This document shows positions 22,301 through 33,219 of a stretch of 64,000 bases of DNA, in pieces. The DNA comes from Populus alba (lineage: Eukaryota > Streptophyta > Magnoliopsida > Malpighiales > Salicaceae). Within the stretch, counting starts at the first letter, position 1. Each line of letters starts with the position of its first letter. The position numbers and the translations under genes were made by a program. The notes under the pieces are model-generated. The model was not told where the DNA came from, made no database searches, and saw only the letters and a program-made list of their open reading frames with translations. The stretch lies in the NCBI RefSeq assembly GCF_005239225.2, contig NC_133296.1, positions 9,858,001 to 9,922,000 on the forward strand, given 5' to 3'.

Positions 22301-24659
22301 CAAATTGATATGATACATGGACATATGGTAATTTTAATTCCTAAACTGCAAGGTCCCTGACTAATAAAAAATTGAAAGGATTTTGGACCTTGCCTCTTTA
22401 AAAGAGAGCTTTGCCATTGCTTCTTGCTAGTAGTTCCAACTTCCACCTACAAACCTGGCTTCTTGGCTTCACTTTTGCATGGATGGGTCATCTAGAATAT
22501 AGTCATCGAGATTTTAATGGATCAATTGCGTAAACAATCAAAATATTAATTCGGAATGGATTGGTGCCAGATCTACTGTTTAGCTGGTTCAACCAGCCTT
22601 ACCTTTTATATAAACAATGTTATGTATCCAATTTCTTCCACCAGTTGCTACAATGAGGTAGACTCCCTAAACTGAATGTTTTTTTGCAACCTGACCTTCC
22701 TGTTGGAGCTTTCGAGGTAAGTTTAATGATTGTATTCATGATTCATGCTTCAAACTAAAAGAAGAAACCTCAGAATTTCGCTGCTTGGGGTAGTTCTTTC
22801 CCTGTCCTTGCTTAGCATTGACGATGGTGGAACTTCCATTGCAAACTGTCTTTTATTCTTTTCTTCTTTTCCTTCTGGAAGAGCTTGGTCAAACAATAGA
22901 AAACACATTGATTGTAGTTAGATCTGTTTTTGTTGAGAGCCTTGACTTGCTGTTATAAATGTGTGGTTGGGAGAAGATTTAGCTAGAGTACTAGATGATT
23001 GCTAGGATTGCTGCCACTCTCATCTCCCTTTCCTGCTTGTTTCCTGAATGCTTTTCAAAACCTGCTTAAAATATGGAGGATCATAATTAGATGTGGGAGT
23101 GTAAAACTATGAGAACTGTGGTAGCAACAGCTATCTAAACATGATATTTCTCGTTTAGGTTTTGTGCTACCCTTCTACAAGTGTCTATTATCTCACTTAC
23201 CCCTTGCTTCGTTTGGTGAACTTTTATATCTATGGACAATCATAAATTAGCCAACTTAGTGGAAAATTGGACTTTCTATGAGAAATGAATGAATTCATAT
23301 GTTATCATGCAGCAAGATCAATTTGAGCGCCTATTGCCAACCTTCATCCAGGTTATTGATCTAATGGAAGAAGAAGAATCTGAATATAGAGCTGTTCTTT
23401 CTGCTGTTTTTGAGGGCAAGCCAGTTGATTCTATTGCATCTAGGCCAAGCATAGACACTGTTGCTTCAACTTCTATGGAAGCTAGCATCAATAATAAGGT
23501 TAGTTTTATTATCCTGTTATTTCTTAACCCTGATAACTAACGGGTCAAATACTAAAGACATTCTTATATTCTTGCCCAATTTCATGTCTTGCTGCCATTT
23601 CTATCAATTACATATAGTTTCAGTTTCTTACACACATGTACAAATATTATGTGTGAGAGATCCTTTCAGAAGTCTTGAGAATTGGTCACTTTTGTACTCT
23701 CGCTCACATGTCCATGTTTTCCTTCAGCTCCATGCATGATTTGCTACTGTTTTATGATAACAAGTCTAGGTAGTGAGGATCAACTAAAGGCTCAGCATAT
23801 TATTTAAGGAACATCACAGATGTGAATTGAGAAACATGTGTTGTGAAACATGCTTTATTTGCAACAAGTTTTTATATGGTGCATCTCTCTTATCATTTCA
23901 GACCGAGTTTAAAAAATGGGGAAGGATTTTGAAACCGTTTTCTCTCGCTTAACTAATTACATGATTTATTTTGCATCATCCGCCAACTAACAGATAACGG
24001 AATTCATCTCCCCTCCTCCTCAAATTCCATAATGAGAAGCAACAAGGGTCCATAACAAGTTCATCATGATATTTGTAAAAAAATTAAAAATCACATTGGA
24101 ACATTGATCAGGAAATATCAAGCTCTCAGCCTATCTTGTTAGATTAATGATTCACTCTGAACTACATACAGCTACATGTAATCTTCATTTGTTTACTGTT
24201 TATAATGTAGAAATATCTGTCTCACAAATCTACGTCAGCTCAAATAAGATACCTACGATTGTCCATCCACAGAGGCATGCATGTGAGCCCAGGCACATGC
24301 TCTTGCCTAAATAGGATAGGAGCTGCTCAGAACATTCTCATGATTGAATTTTGTTTTACTTTCAGGTGCGTCTTTTAAGGACAATGCTTCAGTGGGAAGA
24401 GCAGCTACGATATGAAGCAATTCTTGGGCAACCAAAGCATGAGCGGAAGTCTTATAGTAGTCTTGAATCCGGTGGCCTGAGGGAAGTGGTCATTGTATGT
24501 TGGCCTCATGGTGAAATAATCAGGTTAAGAAGGGGTAGCACTGCTGCGGATGCTGCAAGAAGAGTGGGATTTGACGGAAAGCTGGTTTTGGTTAATGGTC
24601 AGTTGGTATTACCCAATACAGAGCTCAAAGATGGTGATGTGGTTGAGGTCAGAGTTTAA
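2494..24659 (+). CDS. RSH: RelA/SpoT homologue (RSH), (p)ppGpp hydrolase with degenerate synthetase, chloroplast
   Basis: Metabolises the alarmone (p)ppGpp. Exons: 2494-2827, 2922-2968, 3064-3195, 3398-3538, 5844-5900, 6268-6362, 6656-6788, 9385-9543, 9949-10139, 10262-10328, 11019-11152, 11533-11599, 14289-14351, 15237-15481, 16218-16347, 17022-17114, 23313-23498, 24366-24659. These join in frame to 855 aa with GT-AG borders. Residues 1-60 resemble a transit peptide, followed by an Ala-rich hydrophobic stretch. The HD hydrolase domain (about 128-313) keeps HDVVED (182-187) and [11 protein letters not shown]. The synthetase-like domain (about 430-560) keeps SGYQSLHT and EVQIRT, but the GRxK Gly is Ser441 ([13 protein letters not shown]). 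TGS fills about 798-855; I see no ACT domain or EF hands. The ATG at 2542 has a better context (A at -3) and would give 839 aa. Plant databases often label such proteins RSH1-like; the exact subclass is uncertain. Confidence 0.93.
3684..4219. mobile_element. Mutator-like foldback MITE in RSH intron 4
   Basis: A ~516-bp element (3694-4209) has long imperfect terminal inverted repeats of roughly 90 bases. The left end GGCAAAAAACC pairs with right end ATTTTTGGCC, and CCTCTACTCAATTTT (left) pairs with AAAATTGAGTAGAGG (right). It is flanked by near-identical direct repeats, TAAGGGGATG (3684-3693) and TAAAGGGATG (4210-4219). A 9-10 bp target duplication and long TIRs fit non-autonomous Mutator-like elements. 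It holds no coding sequence and lies well inside the intron. Confidence 0.8.
4220..5843. other. Remainder of RSH intron 4, no feature seen
   Basis: AT-rich intron sequence between the foldback element and exon 5. I see no coding motif, RNA gene or clear repeat here. Short open frames lack recognisable sequence and have no splice context. Confidence 0.6.
6789..9384 (-). mobile_element. RSH intron 7 with decayed retroelement and A-rich repeat
   Basis: At 7832-7843 the sequence GCTCTGATACCA is the reverse complement of TGGTATCAGAGC, the usual initiator-Met-tRNA primer binding site of plant LTR elements, so a minus-strand element once lay here. No gag or pol frame survives. From about 8400 to 9250 there are four decayed blocks of the A-rich dispersed family (for example TAACCTGAGCTATGAGATTGTGATAACC-like segments followed by TTGAAGGATTAAATT). 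Similar blocks recur at about 12640-13500 and 14540-15150. Confidence 0.5.
9652..9667 (+). other. G tract in RSH intron 8
   Basis: An almost pure guanine run (GGGGA followed by about ten G, then TT) lies 108 bases after the exon 8 donor. It could form a G-rich structure or simply be a slippage-prone homopolymer. Confidence 0.6.
11600..14288. repeat. RSH intron 12 with decayed A-rich dispersed repeats
   Basis: Exon 12 ends in ...PKPSGYQ and exon 13 resumes SLHT, so this 2.7-kb intron splits a conserved synthetase motif. From about 12640 to 13560 it holds degenerate copies of the A-rich dispersed family seen in introns 7 and 13. Around 12430-12540 and 14140-14260 there are two related stretches (both contain GCATGATTTGCATTT and TGTCTCAATAAAGC), suggesting that the repeat mass was inserted within a duplicated stretch of intron. 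Confidence 0.55.
13666..13771. repeat. 53-bp tandem duplication
   Basis: The segment beginning TTTGGCATGAGCCATGTGCT at 13666 recurs at 13719, period 53, essentially identical over its length. It is a recent local duplication within RSH intron 12. Confidence 0.85.
14540..15150. repeat. Decayed A-rich dispersed repeat in RSH intron 13
   Basis: The same family as in introns 7 and 12: blocks such as CAACTCGGGTTAATTTGTTAAA, GAGACCGTGATAACTC and ATTGAAAGATGGAATTGAAAA alternate with poly-A. There is no coding content. Confidence 0.6.
18130..21540 (-). mobile_element. Degenerate Ty3/gypsy gag-protease remnant in RSH intron 16
   Basis: The 6.2-kb intron 16 (17115-23312) carries this minus-strand element. 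A frame at 20051-20290 resembles gypsy gag ([17 protein letters not shown], then [14 protein letters not shown] and [15 protein letters not shown]). A frame at 19525-19803 contains [20 protein letters not shown], a protease-region signature whose expected catalytic Asp position reads Glu. Past 19525 the frame is broken but [11 protein letters not shown] and HLLLGRPWQY-like stretches can still be read. RT, RNase H and integrase are not seen. A related copy lies at about 38.3-39.75 kb. Outer limits are approximate. Confidence 0.75.
20507..20703. repeat. 97-bp tandem duplication inside the gypsy remnant
   Basis: The block starting CATTCCACTTTCTTCCACTC at 20510 recurs at 20607, period 97, with very few mismatches. 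It arose after the element had inserted, since only the local gag region is doubled. Confidence 0.85.
21640..22080. mobile_element. Inverted-repeat (foldback) element, RSH intron 16
   Basis: Inner arms at 21742-21776 and 21929-21966 are near-complementary over about 35 bases (GATTTGTTAATTGA against TCAATTAACAAATC). Weaker complementarity extends outward (GGGTCCATTTATG against CATGGACGAAGGG), suggesting arms of 100 bases or more around a T-rich core. I could not identify clean ends or a target duplication. Confidence 0.5.
22261..22299. repeat. (TG)n(TA)n microsatellite
   Basis: About seven TG units run directly into about twelve TA units in RSH intron 16, about 1 kb before exon 17. Confidence 0.95.
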
Positions 24660-25200
24660 ATACACATTAAAAAATCAATTGTAATTGTCTGGTGTAGATA
24701 GAAGGAGAGGTAGATGTCATAGCCATTCTTCTGAAAATGTGATTGTTGTAGGGGGCAATGGAGCTTAGCATTCAATGATTACTCCATCCCTGGTTGGAGG
24801 AAATATCCTTATGCCGATAGATGTCATGATATTAGGAGAACATATGTCAGCAACATTTATTATTTTTAATATGTTTTTTTTTTCTATCATACTATTTGTC
24901 TCTATAATAAATATATTGTTTTTCATTTATTATTTCCCTCGCAAGTTTAAAAGATTTTTTAGCACGTCCTCATAATAGCACGACATCCTTAGACGAAGAA
25001 GTTCCATCAATACGGGTTGGACGAAAGTGACATTAATCTTGAGTATTGTACATTAATAGCAATAAGAAAGCTTCCTTCTTCTCTACAAACGGTTTACTCG
25101 GTTCCCTCCCTACATTATGAATTCTCGTACCCCGGATATTGACCATGTCTGGTGGTTATGATTATAACGGATTGCTTCCTAGCCTTCAAAGTGGTTTCAC
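24660..25200 (+). other. RSH 3' flank
   Basis: Sequence downstream of the RSH stop. An AATAAATAT match near 24907 could be a poly(A) signal. An open frame at 24775-24975 is T-rich and has no recognisable domain, so it is left unannotated. Confidence 0.4.
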
Positions 25201-25204
25201 ACTA

Positions 25205-25420
25205 GCGGTGTGTTTTGGAAGTGATTTTTAAAAAAATTAATTTATTTTTTATTTTTTATCTTGTTTTAAATTAATGTTTTTTTTATACGTTTTCACATCT
25301 TTTTGATGTGCCAATGTTAAAAATAATTTTTAAAAAATAAAAAAATATATTATTTTAATGTGTTTTGGAATAAAAAAATATTTTAAAAAGCAACTGTCAT
25401 TCTCAAACACGCTTTAGAAG
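25205..25420 (+). repeat. AT-rich dispersed element, copy 1
   Basis: A ~215-bp block starting GGTGTGTTTTGGAAGTGATT and ending near CATTCTCAAACACGC, with an internal TTTTTGATGTGCCAATGTTAAAAATAATTTT-like core. The same order of blocks is seen at about 47860-48070 (same strand) and about 44960-45130 (opposite strand). No target duplication or coding frame is evident; it resembles a MITE-type dispersed repeat. Confidence 0.65.
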
Positions 25421-25659
25421 CAAACTTAGAAAAAGAAAAAAGGAAAAAGAAGCTATATAGTTGTGCATCATGAATTTGGAAACATGTTCAATTACGAAAT
25501 CGTACAAAGTTTAGGATGTGCTTACGCCACGAGACATGCATATCTTGCCAAGTTCTCTACTTTATAATTCATCTTATACATGTTTTTCATATTAATGTCT
25601 ACCAAACATACATGTTTCTTTGAGATGATGATTATGTTAACTAGAAAAACTAGAAACAT

Positions 25660-25762
25660 GTAAAACTGTACAAAATAGAAATATGAACTCTAGAGAGGAA
25701 ACATGTGTTCTGGTTGAAAGGAATTCTCCTTTCTGATATTTCTTTGATTTTGCTTTATAAGA

Positions 25763-25809
<47 letters not shown>

Positions 25810-27105
25810 GGGGGGGACTTGTTGGTACAGTTAACTTTAATATGTTAGTAACAAACAATAACTACTAACACTTTCTAATTAGCTATAGACTTTAACTCTA
25901 ATTTATCAATCACATTCTATATATTCCAACATCTCCCCTCTAGATGAGAATAGGTATTCATCATTCCCATCTTGCTAAGAAGATGATGAAAATTGAGGCA
26001 ACTAAAGGTTTGGTGAAAATATCAACCAATTGAAACCTAGAAGGGATATGGATGATTTTGATCAAACCCTCATGCAATTTCTCCCTAACTAAATGACAAT
26101 TTAGTTTGTATATGTTTAGTTCTTTCATGGTGTATTAGATTGGAAGCAATTTCTGAAGCAGGTTTTTTGTCAGTGTATAACAATGCAACCTAAAAATGTG
26201 TTATTTTGAAATCAGCCAACCAACAAACTAACCATTGAAGCTCACATGTTGTAGTTTATAAAGCTCTATATTCAGCTTCTGCCGAGAACCTCCTGACAAT
26301 AAGTTGCTTCTTTTATTTCCAAGATACTAAAGAATCCCCAAGGAAAACTGAAAAACAAGTGACACTCCTCCTAATATCAATGTAACCACCCCAATCATTA
26401 TCAAAATATGCCTTTAAGTGCAAATCAGAATCCGCTTTGAGAAATAAGCCTTGACCTGAGGTTGCCTTAAGATATCGAAGGACTTTCTCTGCAGCTTGTA
26501 AGTGCATTGTATGAGGATTGGACATAAACTGGATGGGAGCTTGGACTGCATATTATAAATGTGGTTGTGTGATTGTGAGATAAAGAAGTTTGTCAATAAG
26601 TCTTTGATAGGATACATGATCAGATAATAAAGGACTAGGATCATTAGTAGTGAGTTTCAAAGCTGATTCCATAGGAAAGCTAACGGGTTTAGAACCAGAA
26701 AAACCATTGTCTTCCAACACATCTAAAGCATACTTTCTTTGGTAAAGAATAATACCTTTAGCATATTTGGCTACTTCAATGCCTAGAAAGTATTTCAGCT
26801 CACCCAAATCTTTTATAGTAAAAGATTTATGAAGAAACCTTTTTACAGTAGCTATTTCTACAAGATCATTGGAAGCTATGAACACATCATCAACATGTAT
26901 TAACAATGCCATAAAGTTGGTTGATGTTTGTCTGATGAAAAGACTAGAATCTGACTTTGCCTGATTGAAACCAAAATGCAGTAAAAAGGAAGACAACTTA
27001 GAGAACCATTGTCTAGAAGCTTGTTTTAGACCATATAAGCTCTTTTTGAGTTTACAAACCTAAGAGTCATTTGGAATGGAAAAACCTGGTGGCAATTGCT
27101 GGGTT
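25660..27105 (-). mobile_element. Ty1/copia remnant: LTR edge, RNase H and reverse transcriptase
   Basis: Read on the minus strand, QQLPPGFSIPND and LKKSLYGLKQ (about 27000-27100) lead into the frame 26553-26996, which contains LLIHVDDVFIAS (the YVDD catalytic box of copia RT with His for Tyr) and DLGELKYFLGIEV. The RNase H part follows in another frame (26313-26525: HLQAAEKVLRYLKATSGQG). Further on come DIFTKPL-like codons, then an AGAGGGGAGA purine tract (about 25933-25942) and TGTTGGAATATAT, the likely start of the 3' LTR at 25931. A TAG at 27060-27062 and a frameshift disable it. Integrase and gag are absent, and the 5' end is cut at the junction with the next feature. Confidence 0.85.
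25765..25815 (+). repeat. (GT)n microsatellite followed by G tracts
   Basis: About 18 GT units lead into GGGTGGGTGGGGGGG (25801-25815). The G runs with one-base loops match the pattern of a potential G-quadruplex on the + strand. The block probably lies in the LTR of the copia remnant next to it. Confidence 0.85.
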
Positions 27106-28260
27106 ATGATTTGGCCTTTGAAAACTGTTTAAATCATTGGCTTGTTCATGGAGACATTCCTTGAAAGAAGACAAAGTTGGACAATCATTGGTTGAGTGTT
27201 CATTAGTTTCACAAATTTAACACATAATTTCTTGAACAGGTTTTAATTGACCACTCCTTTTCAATTCTAGTGCCTCGACTTTTCTAGCTAAAGATGCAAA
27301 TTTAGCTTGGAGGTCATGATCTTCCCTAGGATTGTACATACCTCTACTAGATGTATGAAGTTGAGTTTTACCTAGTGCCTCACAAGTACTTGTAATGTCC
27401 CAACTTTGAGCATTTTCAGCTAACAAGTCTAGGTACTCCATTGTTTCATCAAGGTCTTTATCTTCAAAAGTTCCATTGCACATCAATTCCACCATTTGCC
27501 TATCTTTAGGTGTTAACTCTTTATAAAACTTTGAAACCAATCTCCATGTTTCAAAACCATGATGAGGACATACATTAAGCAAGTCTTTATACCTATCACA
27601 ACACTGGTAAAATGTTTCTCTTGGCTTTTAAATGAATATGGTGATTTGTCTTTTGAAAAAGTTTGTTCTATGAGAAGGGAAAAACTTCTTTAAAAATTGT
27701 TGTTGCATTTCTTCCCAGGCATGAATGGATCCTAATCTAAGATTTTATAGCCATGTTTTAGCTTTATCTTTTAAATTAAAAGAAAAAAACTTTAATCTGA
27801 TGGTGTTCATGCTACAATTTAAGTTATTATAGGTATTATAAACTTCTTCAAATTCTCTCAAATGCAAGTATAGATTTTCTAGATCTAAGCCATGAAAAGT
27901 AAGTAGAAGTTGAATAATGTCTGGCTTAAAATTAAAGTGAGATGCATCAGGAGGGAAAACTATACATAAGGGTGCACTTGTTCTTGTTGTATTCATGTGA
28001 TCTCTAAGTGTTCTAACTCAATTATTCTCATTATTATTATTATGAAGCAACTGTTTATCCTCTTCAGCCATGTTTTCTAAAAATGATGAAGATTTCCTAC
28101 AAAGTCTACCACTTAATATGTGTGACCAAACTCTCATGCAGAAAGAAAAGGAAAAAGAAGAAACAAAGAAAAAAAATTAAAAAAAACAATAAAAGTGAAA
28201 AGAAAAATAAAATAAAATATATAATTTATAAAATTACCTTCCTGGCAACGGCGCCAAAAA
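27106..28260 (-). mobile_element. Ty3/gypsy gag remnant
   Basis: Minus-strand frames 27745-27996 (FPPDASHFNFKPDIIQLLLT) and 27217-27582 (RLVSKFYKELTPKDRQMVEL, TMEYLDLLAENAQSWD) form an Athila/Tat-like gag, followed beyond a stop by CETNEHSTNDCPT, a zinc-knuckle-like segment. In-frame stops and a frame change near 27600-27745 make it a pseudogene. At 28236-28258 the minus strand reads TTTTTGGCGCCGTTGCCAGG, the motif usual between LTR and gag in this group. No pol follows; copia sequence abuts instead. Confidence 0.8.
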
Positions 28261-30400
28261 CTTGACACAATCAAAAGAAGTCTTATCCCAAGTGTAGGAG
28301 TGTCGAAGTAATAAATAACCTGGCAAAATCGAAGTTGAAACATAGGGAGGTGAACTATATAAAATTATAAACAACAAATGAAAAGGAGTTGAAGAGAACT
28401 TTTGAGATGTGATATTGATGTGAGTATTAATCAAAGATAAAAGCAATTGTCAAGGTTAAAGGATCCACTAATAGTATTAGAAATAAGTATAGTAACATAA
28501 AAGAGGTTATATTCGGATGATTTATCCTTAATAATTCATTATAAATTTTTAACATGATCATATTAATTATCTTATTTTAGTAACATCATACTTTTAAATA
28601 TTATCAAGAATTCATGATGTTAACTTATGTTAACAACAAATCAAGTTCTTTTCATAGCACAGGTTTTGGTTTTACCATACAGTAGGCTATAAAAGTGTCA
28701 AGTATTGTTGTACCAAGGATTGTACAACACCAATCTAGATTAATCATTTAACAAGCAAGGTATTAAGAATTAGTAAGATCAAAAGATAAAACATATTAAT
28801 AACAAACTTTATTGGATATAAATATTGAAGTCCATGTTGAATTTATATTATACCTATTTTGTAAACCCTCGAATATAATAATCTCATCTTGATTTAGTAA
28901 AATACAAAGAATGTGGAGAAATGATTAAATTGAACAAATTAATTGGATTAAAAAAGAAGTTATTTAATGAGAGGGCTGAAATTGAAAACAATAATAAATG
29001 AGTAAGGAGTTGGTATAGAGAAAGAGAAGTAGTGGGGGTCAATGGATTGATAAAAAGAATGGTGGGGTCAATGTGAAAATAGAAGTAAATATGAGGGGCA
29101 AGCTACAAATAAGGAAAGAAGATAATTATAAATAACAAGAAATCTCTAGAAATCCCTAGAGTAATGGCCGACCAAGGAGAGGAAGAAAGAGAAGAAAAGA
29201 AAAATTAAGAGAAAACCTTGTAAATTCTTCATTTGAATCCAAAGGAAAGTGAGAGTAAGTGAACTGAGAATGCTTCACATAAGATTTAAGAAGAAAACTT
29301 AGAAAAAATTTACTAGTGAGAAGGGAAGGGTTAGAAGAAGGAAGGAAATAGAAGAGGAAAAGTAGTTGTTCTCAATCTCTTGACTCATTATTTTCTAATA
29401 AAAGGTGAAATTGTGGAAAATAGACGAGAGCAGGGGACGACTAGTAGAGCACAGTTTTAAGGTAGGTGTCTGACACTTCAATTTCTAATTTAACGTCTTG
29501 TGTAATTCTTTAATTTAATCCCTGATAAGATGTTTAAATTTTTGTATTTATATGTAGCGTTTGAATGATGAATGGACCAGTGTCCTTTTTTGGAACTGGT
29601 GCCCTATGAATGGGTTAAGGAATGGACCAGTGTACTGGTTTGGAACTGGTGCCCTATGAATGGGCTGATGGTTGGACCGGTGTTCTGGTTTGAAACCGGT
29701 ACCATGCAAAAGGGCGATCAATAGAATTAGATATTATTGGACAAGATTTGTGTGCGCTATAGAAATTCATGAATAAAAGAATTAAAAAGCAAATTGTTAG
29801 TGTAATGAAAAATATACTAGATCACCTTAATTAATTTAATTATGTTTATGCAAATTACTATACAGGTTCATCTCAACAACATAACCCTTAGTTGATGCTT
29901 GGGTGTTCCCTCTGTATAGTCACTTAAGTTAATAGGAAGAAGGAAGAATTTTCCCTTTGGGTTGTATATAATAATATTCCTAAATTATATGTATAAAGTA
30001 ATGTAGTGTTATTTAAAAAAAAAAAAAAACTGTAAATAGTAAATTGAAATTTAAAATCTTTATTATGCTAACGTATGAATGCAATTACGATGGTTAATTA
30101 ATGGTTACCTCTTAAATCCTAGGATTCTTCTCATTTTTGTAACTTGATAACTGTGTAAATTTTATCTTAAAAGTTTATAGTTTGAGACTTGGAATGATTG
30201 GATTGTGTATGAACAATAAATACAGGATGTGTACAAATGATTTGTCGATAACTTGGGACCTTCCAGCATAGGAAAAACTCTGCCAAAATTTCGGTAGAAA
30301 TTTCAATAAACTGTGTATGAGATCAATAAAGAAAAAAAAATTACCATGTTTCTTTTGTTTAAGGTTAATACATTGGTTTCGGTACGGGGGATGTTACATA
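28261..30400 (-). mobile_element. Probable LTR/leader sequence of gypsy elements
   Basis: No genes are seen. The first 80 bases repeat the leader block at the left edge of the window. At 30398, reading leftwards, the minus strand begins TGTAACATCCCCCGTACCG, a typical plant gypsy LTR start. It could open the 3' LTR of the integrase remnant to its right or the LTR of the gag remnant to its left. The far LTR border was not found, so the extent is uncertain. Confidence 0.4.
29571..29715. repeat. 50-bp tandem repeat, about three copies
   Basis: Units begin at 29571 (AATGGACCAG), 29621 (AATGGACCAG) and 29671 (GTTGGACCGG). Each contains TTTGGAACTGGTGCCCTATG or a close variant. The third unit is the most diverged and incomplete. 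Confidence 0.85.
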
Positions 30401-30835
30401 TTCTAACACCATTAATGAAACCTTTTCACCTTGACATAATAAACTTAGTTAAACATTATGAATAAAAGAAACATAAATAAACTAGATAAGAACATAATTA
30501 TGATGAAAGTTAACTAAGTATAGTAAAAGAAATGAAAAGCATAAATGTATGGCAAATTATTGAGTGAGTGGCCACCTCTTGACTTGGTGACAACCATTAT
30601 CTTGTTTGAACAAAACGTCATTGCTAATGTCCGAATTTCAACAAATAGCCTTCATGAAAGTTCTGAGAATTTATCTCAACTTTCCAACAAAACAAGAATG
30701 AGCTTATTTGGACTTCTAGAACTCGAGGTATGGGTTGAACACATAATAGTATTTGGGTTGCATGACAGATTCCGACTTCTCTTTTGTTGCTACAATTTAA
30801 ACTTAAAAACGGCCGTTTTGAATCTTGAACTCTTC

Positions 30836-32000
30836 ATGAGAGTTTTAGGCCTATGTCTTAGCTTTCCATCCATATAAACCAAACCTATATCCATACTCTA
30901 CAGCTCCAATTACGATCCAATAACTGAATGTTTTCTAGTTTGAATTAAACCAGCATCTCTTCTTTAAGCTTAGCCATCTCTTTGTCTTCTTAATTTCAAT
31001 AATTAAACACATCAATCAATCCTTTAAATTGTGAGATATGCCTGCATTTGAAATGAGTATTTACCATAAAATAAAGATATCTTATATTATAAGATTTGTT
31101 ATTATAAAACATGCTCAAGTTAGGGAATTAAATGATACTTTAAATGCAATATGATAATATAAAACCTTGATAAAAATGCGCTTTTAAGTACTAATTAGTT
31201 TATGAAACCTTTCCTTCCTCATATACACCCAAACCCAACCTCCTAGTTTAAACCTTACTAATTTATGCCCTATTTTAGTTTTGAATGCATATTGCTCATT
31301 CTTTTTCTATATCTATTTATGTATCTTTGCATGTAAGTCTTGCACCACTTATACTTTTGAATTACCATCAAAACTAACACTTTCATTAAAAAATAAAGGA
31401 ATCAAATCTAATTGTGTTAAAGGATTAAAACCATAAACAATATTAAATGAGGAATAATTCGTAGAATGCACACTGTGTTATATACAAATTCAATAAATGA
31501 TAAACAATCTTTCTATTTTTTTAATATTCTTTTGAACAATACCTCTTAATAAATGAGTTACAGTCTTGTTTACTACTTTAATTTGACCATTTATTTATGG
31601 ATGACAAGTAGTAGAAAATAAAGTTTTAGTTTCTAACCTACCCCATAAAAATTTCTAAAAATAGCTCAAAAACTTAATATCTCGATATAATGCTCCTTAA
31701 AACACCATGTAACTGAACTACCTCCTTAAAGAATAGATCGACTATATTTATTGCATCATCAATTTTATGGCAAAATATGAAATGTGTCATCTTAGAAAAT
31801 CTATATACAACAAGAAATATAGAGTCCATTCATTTCCTTGACCTAGGTAATTTTAAAGTGCTCCATTAATTTGCCACCATGAGCTTCCTTTACAAGCAAT
31901 TCAAGCATTGAACAATTAGGCACACATATTTATCTTCAAATAAAAATCCATCATGCCTAGGAAATCAATTAGTTGTTGTAAGTTGATATTGGAAGAAGAA
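30836..32000 (-). mobile_element. Ty3/gypsy integrase remnant and 3' internal region
   Basis: On the minus strand, about 31850 down to 31550 reads as a broken gypsy integrase core with pieces such as [20 protein letters not shown] and [17 protein letters not shown]. Stops and frame changes are frequent. The part at 30836-31200 is repeated, diverged, at 36924-37285. With the TGTAAC LTR start at 30398 to its left, the order integrase, 3' region, LTR fits one old minus-strand element. Confidence 0.65.
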
Positions 32001-32885
32001 CATACCTTTACGATAATGCATATCCAACTATATTTTTCTTACCTTACTTGTATTTCATGATATATGAAAATATTTCAATAAATTCCACTTGCTTGGCATT
32101 TATACGATTCAACTTACCTTAACTTTTCAATTGTCTCGAAGATTAGTAATTGATATGAATTACAAACTCCTTAGGTCAAAGGTTATGTTTCCAAGTTGAC
32201 ATGATCAAATAATTGATGTCAAATAATGATGACAACAGTATATATCAAATGAACGATTATCCATAAATTTTGTCGAACCTATATATATCAAATAATGATG
32301 ACAATAATATATATTTATTAATTAACTACGTCAAGTAAATAATACACCTACTTTTATATTTTTCTTAATTCATTATCAATTATCTACATTTATAGAAATT
32401 TATACATGTTAATTTACAGAAATTATAACTCATCAATAAAATTAATAAAATATAAAACAGATATGTTAAACAAGTCATTGTTTATATCATCACAACATTT
32501 CTTAATTGGTAATTCGACAAATGTTTCAATAATTTACAAACAAATATAATTTTATAAAATTTAAAACAAACCATAACATTTACAAAATCATGTATCCATA
32601 TAACAAGTTTGTTTGAGAAAAAACAATAAAACAAGTAAACATCCAAGTAAAATACATATATAAAAATATATAATAAAAAAATAACGTTTCAAAATTGTAT
32701 TCAAATTAAAAAAAAATAGTAAATTTAGTTATTTAAAATAGAATATCCACAATAAAATTGTTATTGTGACTCAAATTTAATTACTTAAAATAAAAATATT
32801 CAAATAAAAATATTTTAAAAAACATACTAAACCACTGGTAAATATAAGCTACTAACTCGCATCTTGAAAGGGGCTGCCATTTAAA
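32001..32885. other. AT-rich intergenic sequence, no feature seen
   Basis: Very AT-rich sequence between retroelement remnants and the heat shock gene promoter. Apart from a short repeated phrase (TCAAATAATGATGACAA near 32219 and 32288), I see no gene or structured element. Confidence 0.6.
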
Positions 32886-33110
32886 TTCGAGAAATTTCTA
32901 CACAAGAATAAGAATTCACATGAAGTCTCTGGAACGTGGAGGAATTGTCCCGCTTAATTAAGCACAGATTGCCACCTCATGGCTTATCGTTAATTATTAC
33001 TCTCAAAGCGGCTCGAACCTTCCCCATCTTCTAAAAAAAAAAAAAACCAGTCCCAGAATGTTCAAGAACCAATGCTCTATAACTAAAGCCTATATAAATC
33101 CGGGAATGGG
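32886..33110 (+). promoter_or_regulatory. Heat-shock promoter with clustered HSEs and TATA box
   Basis: Heat shock elements are alternating GAA/TTC units spaced by two bases. Perfect three-unit matches occur at 32886-32898 (TTCGAGAAATTTC) and 33056-33068 (GAATGTTCAAGAA). Partial matches lie at 32922-32934 (GAAGTCTCTGGAA) and 33015-33022 (GAACCTTC). A CCAAT box follows at 33069-33073 and a TATA box TATATAAAT at 33091-33099, 121 bases before the ATG at 33220. The layout HSE-CCAAT-TATA strongly predicts heat-inducible control by HSF factors. Confidence 0.88.
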
Positions 33111-33219
33111 CTCATTTCATTTTAGACAGGAACAAAAACACATTCTTGCAAGTTGTATCAGTCCCTTAAGCCCTCTGGGATAAAAAAAACAAACAAACAA
33201 AAATACAAGTTATAGAAAA

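Noticed and set aside
30545..30877. 110-codon plus-strand open frame
   Set aside because: It lies across remnants of a minus-strand gypsy element, has no known domain and no homologue I recognise.
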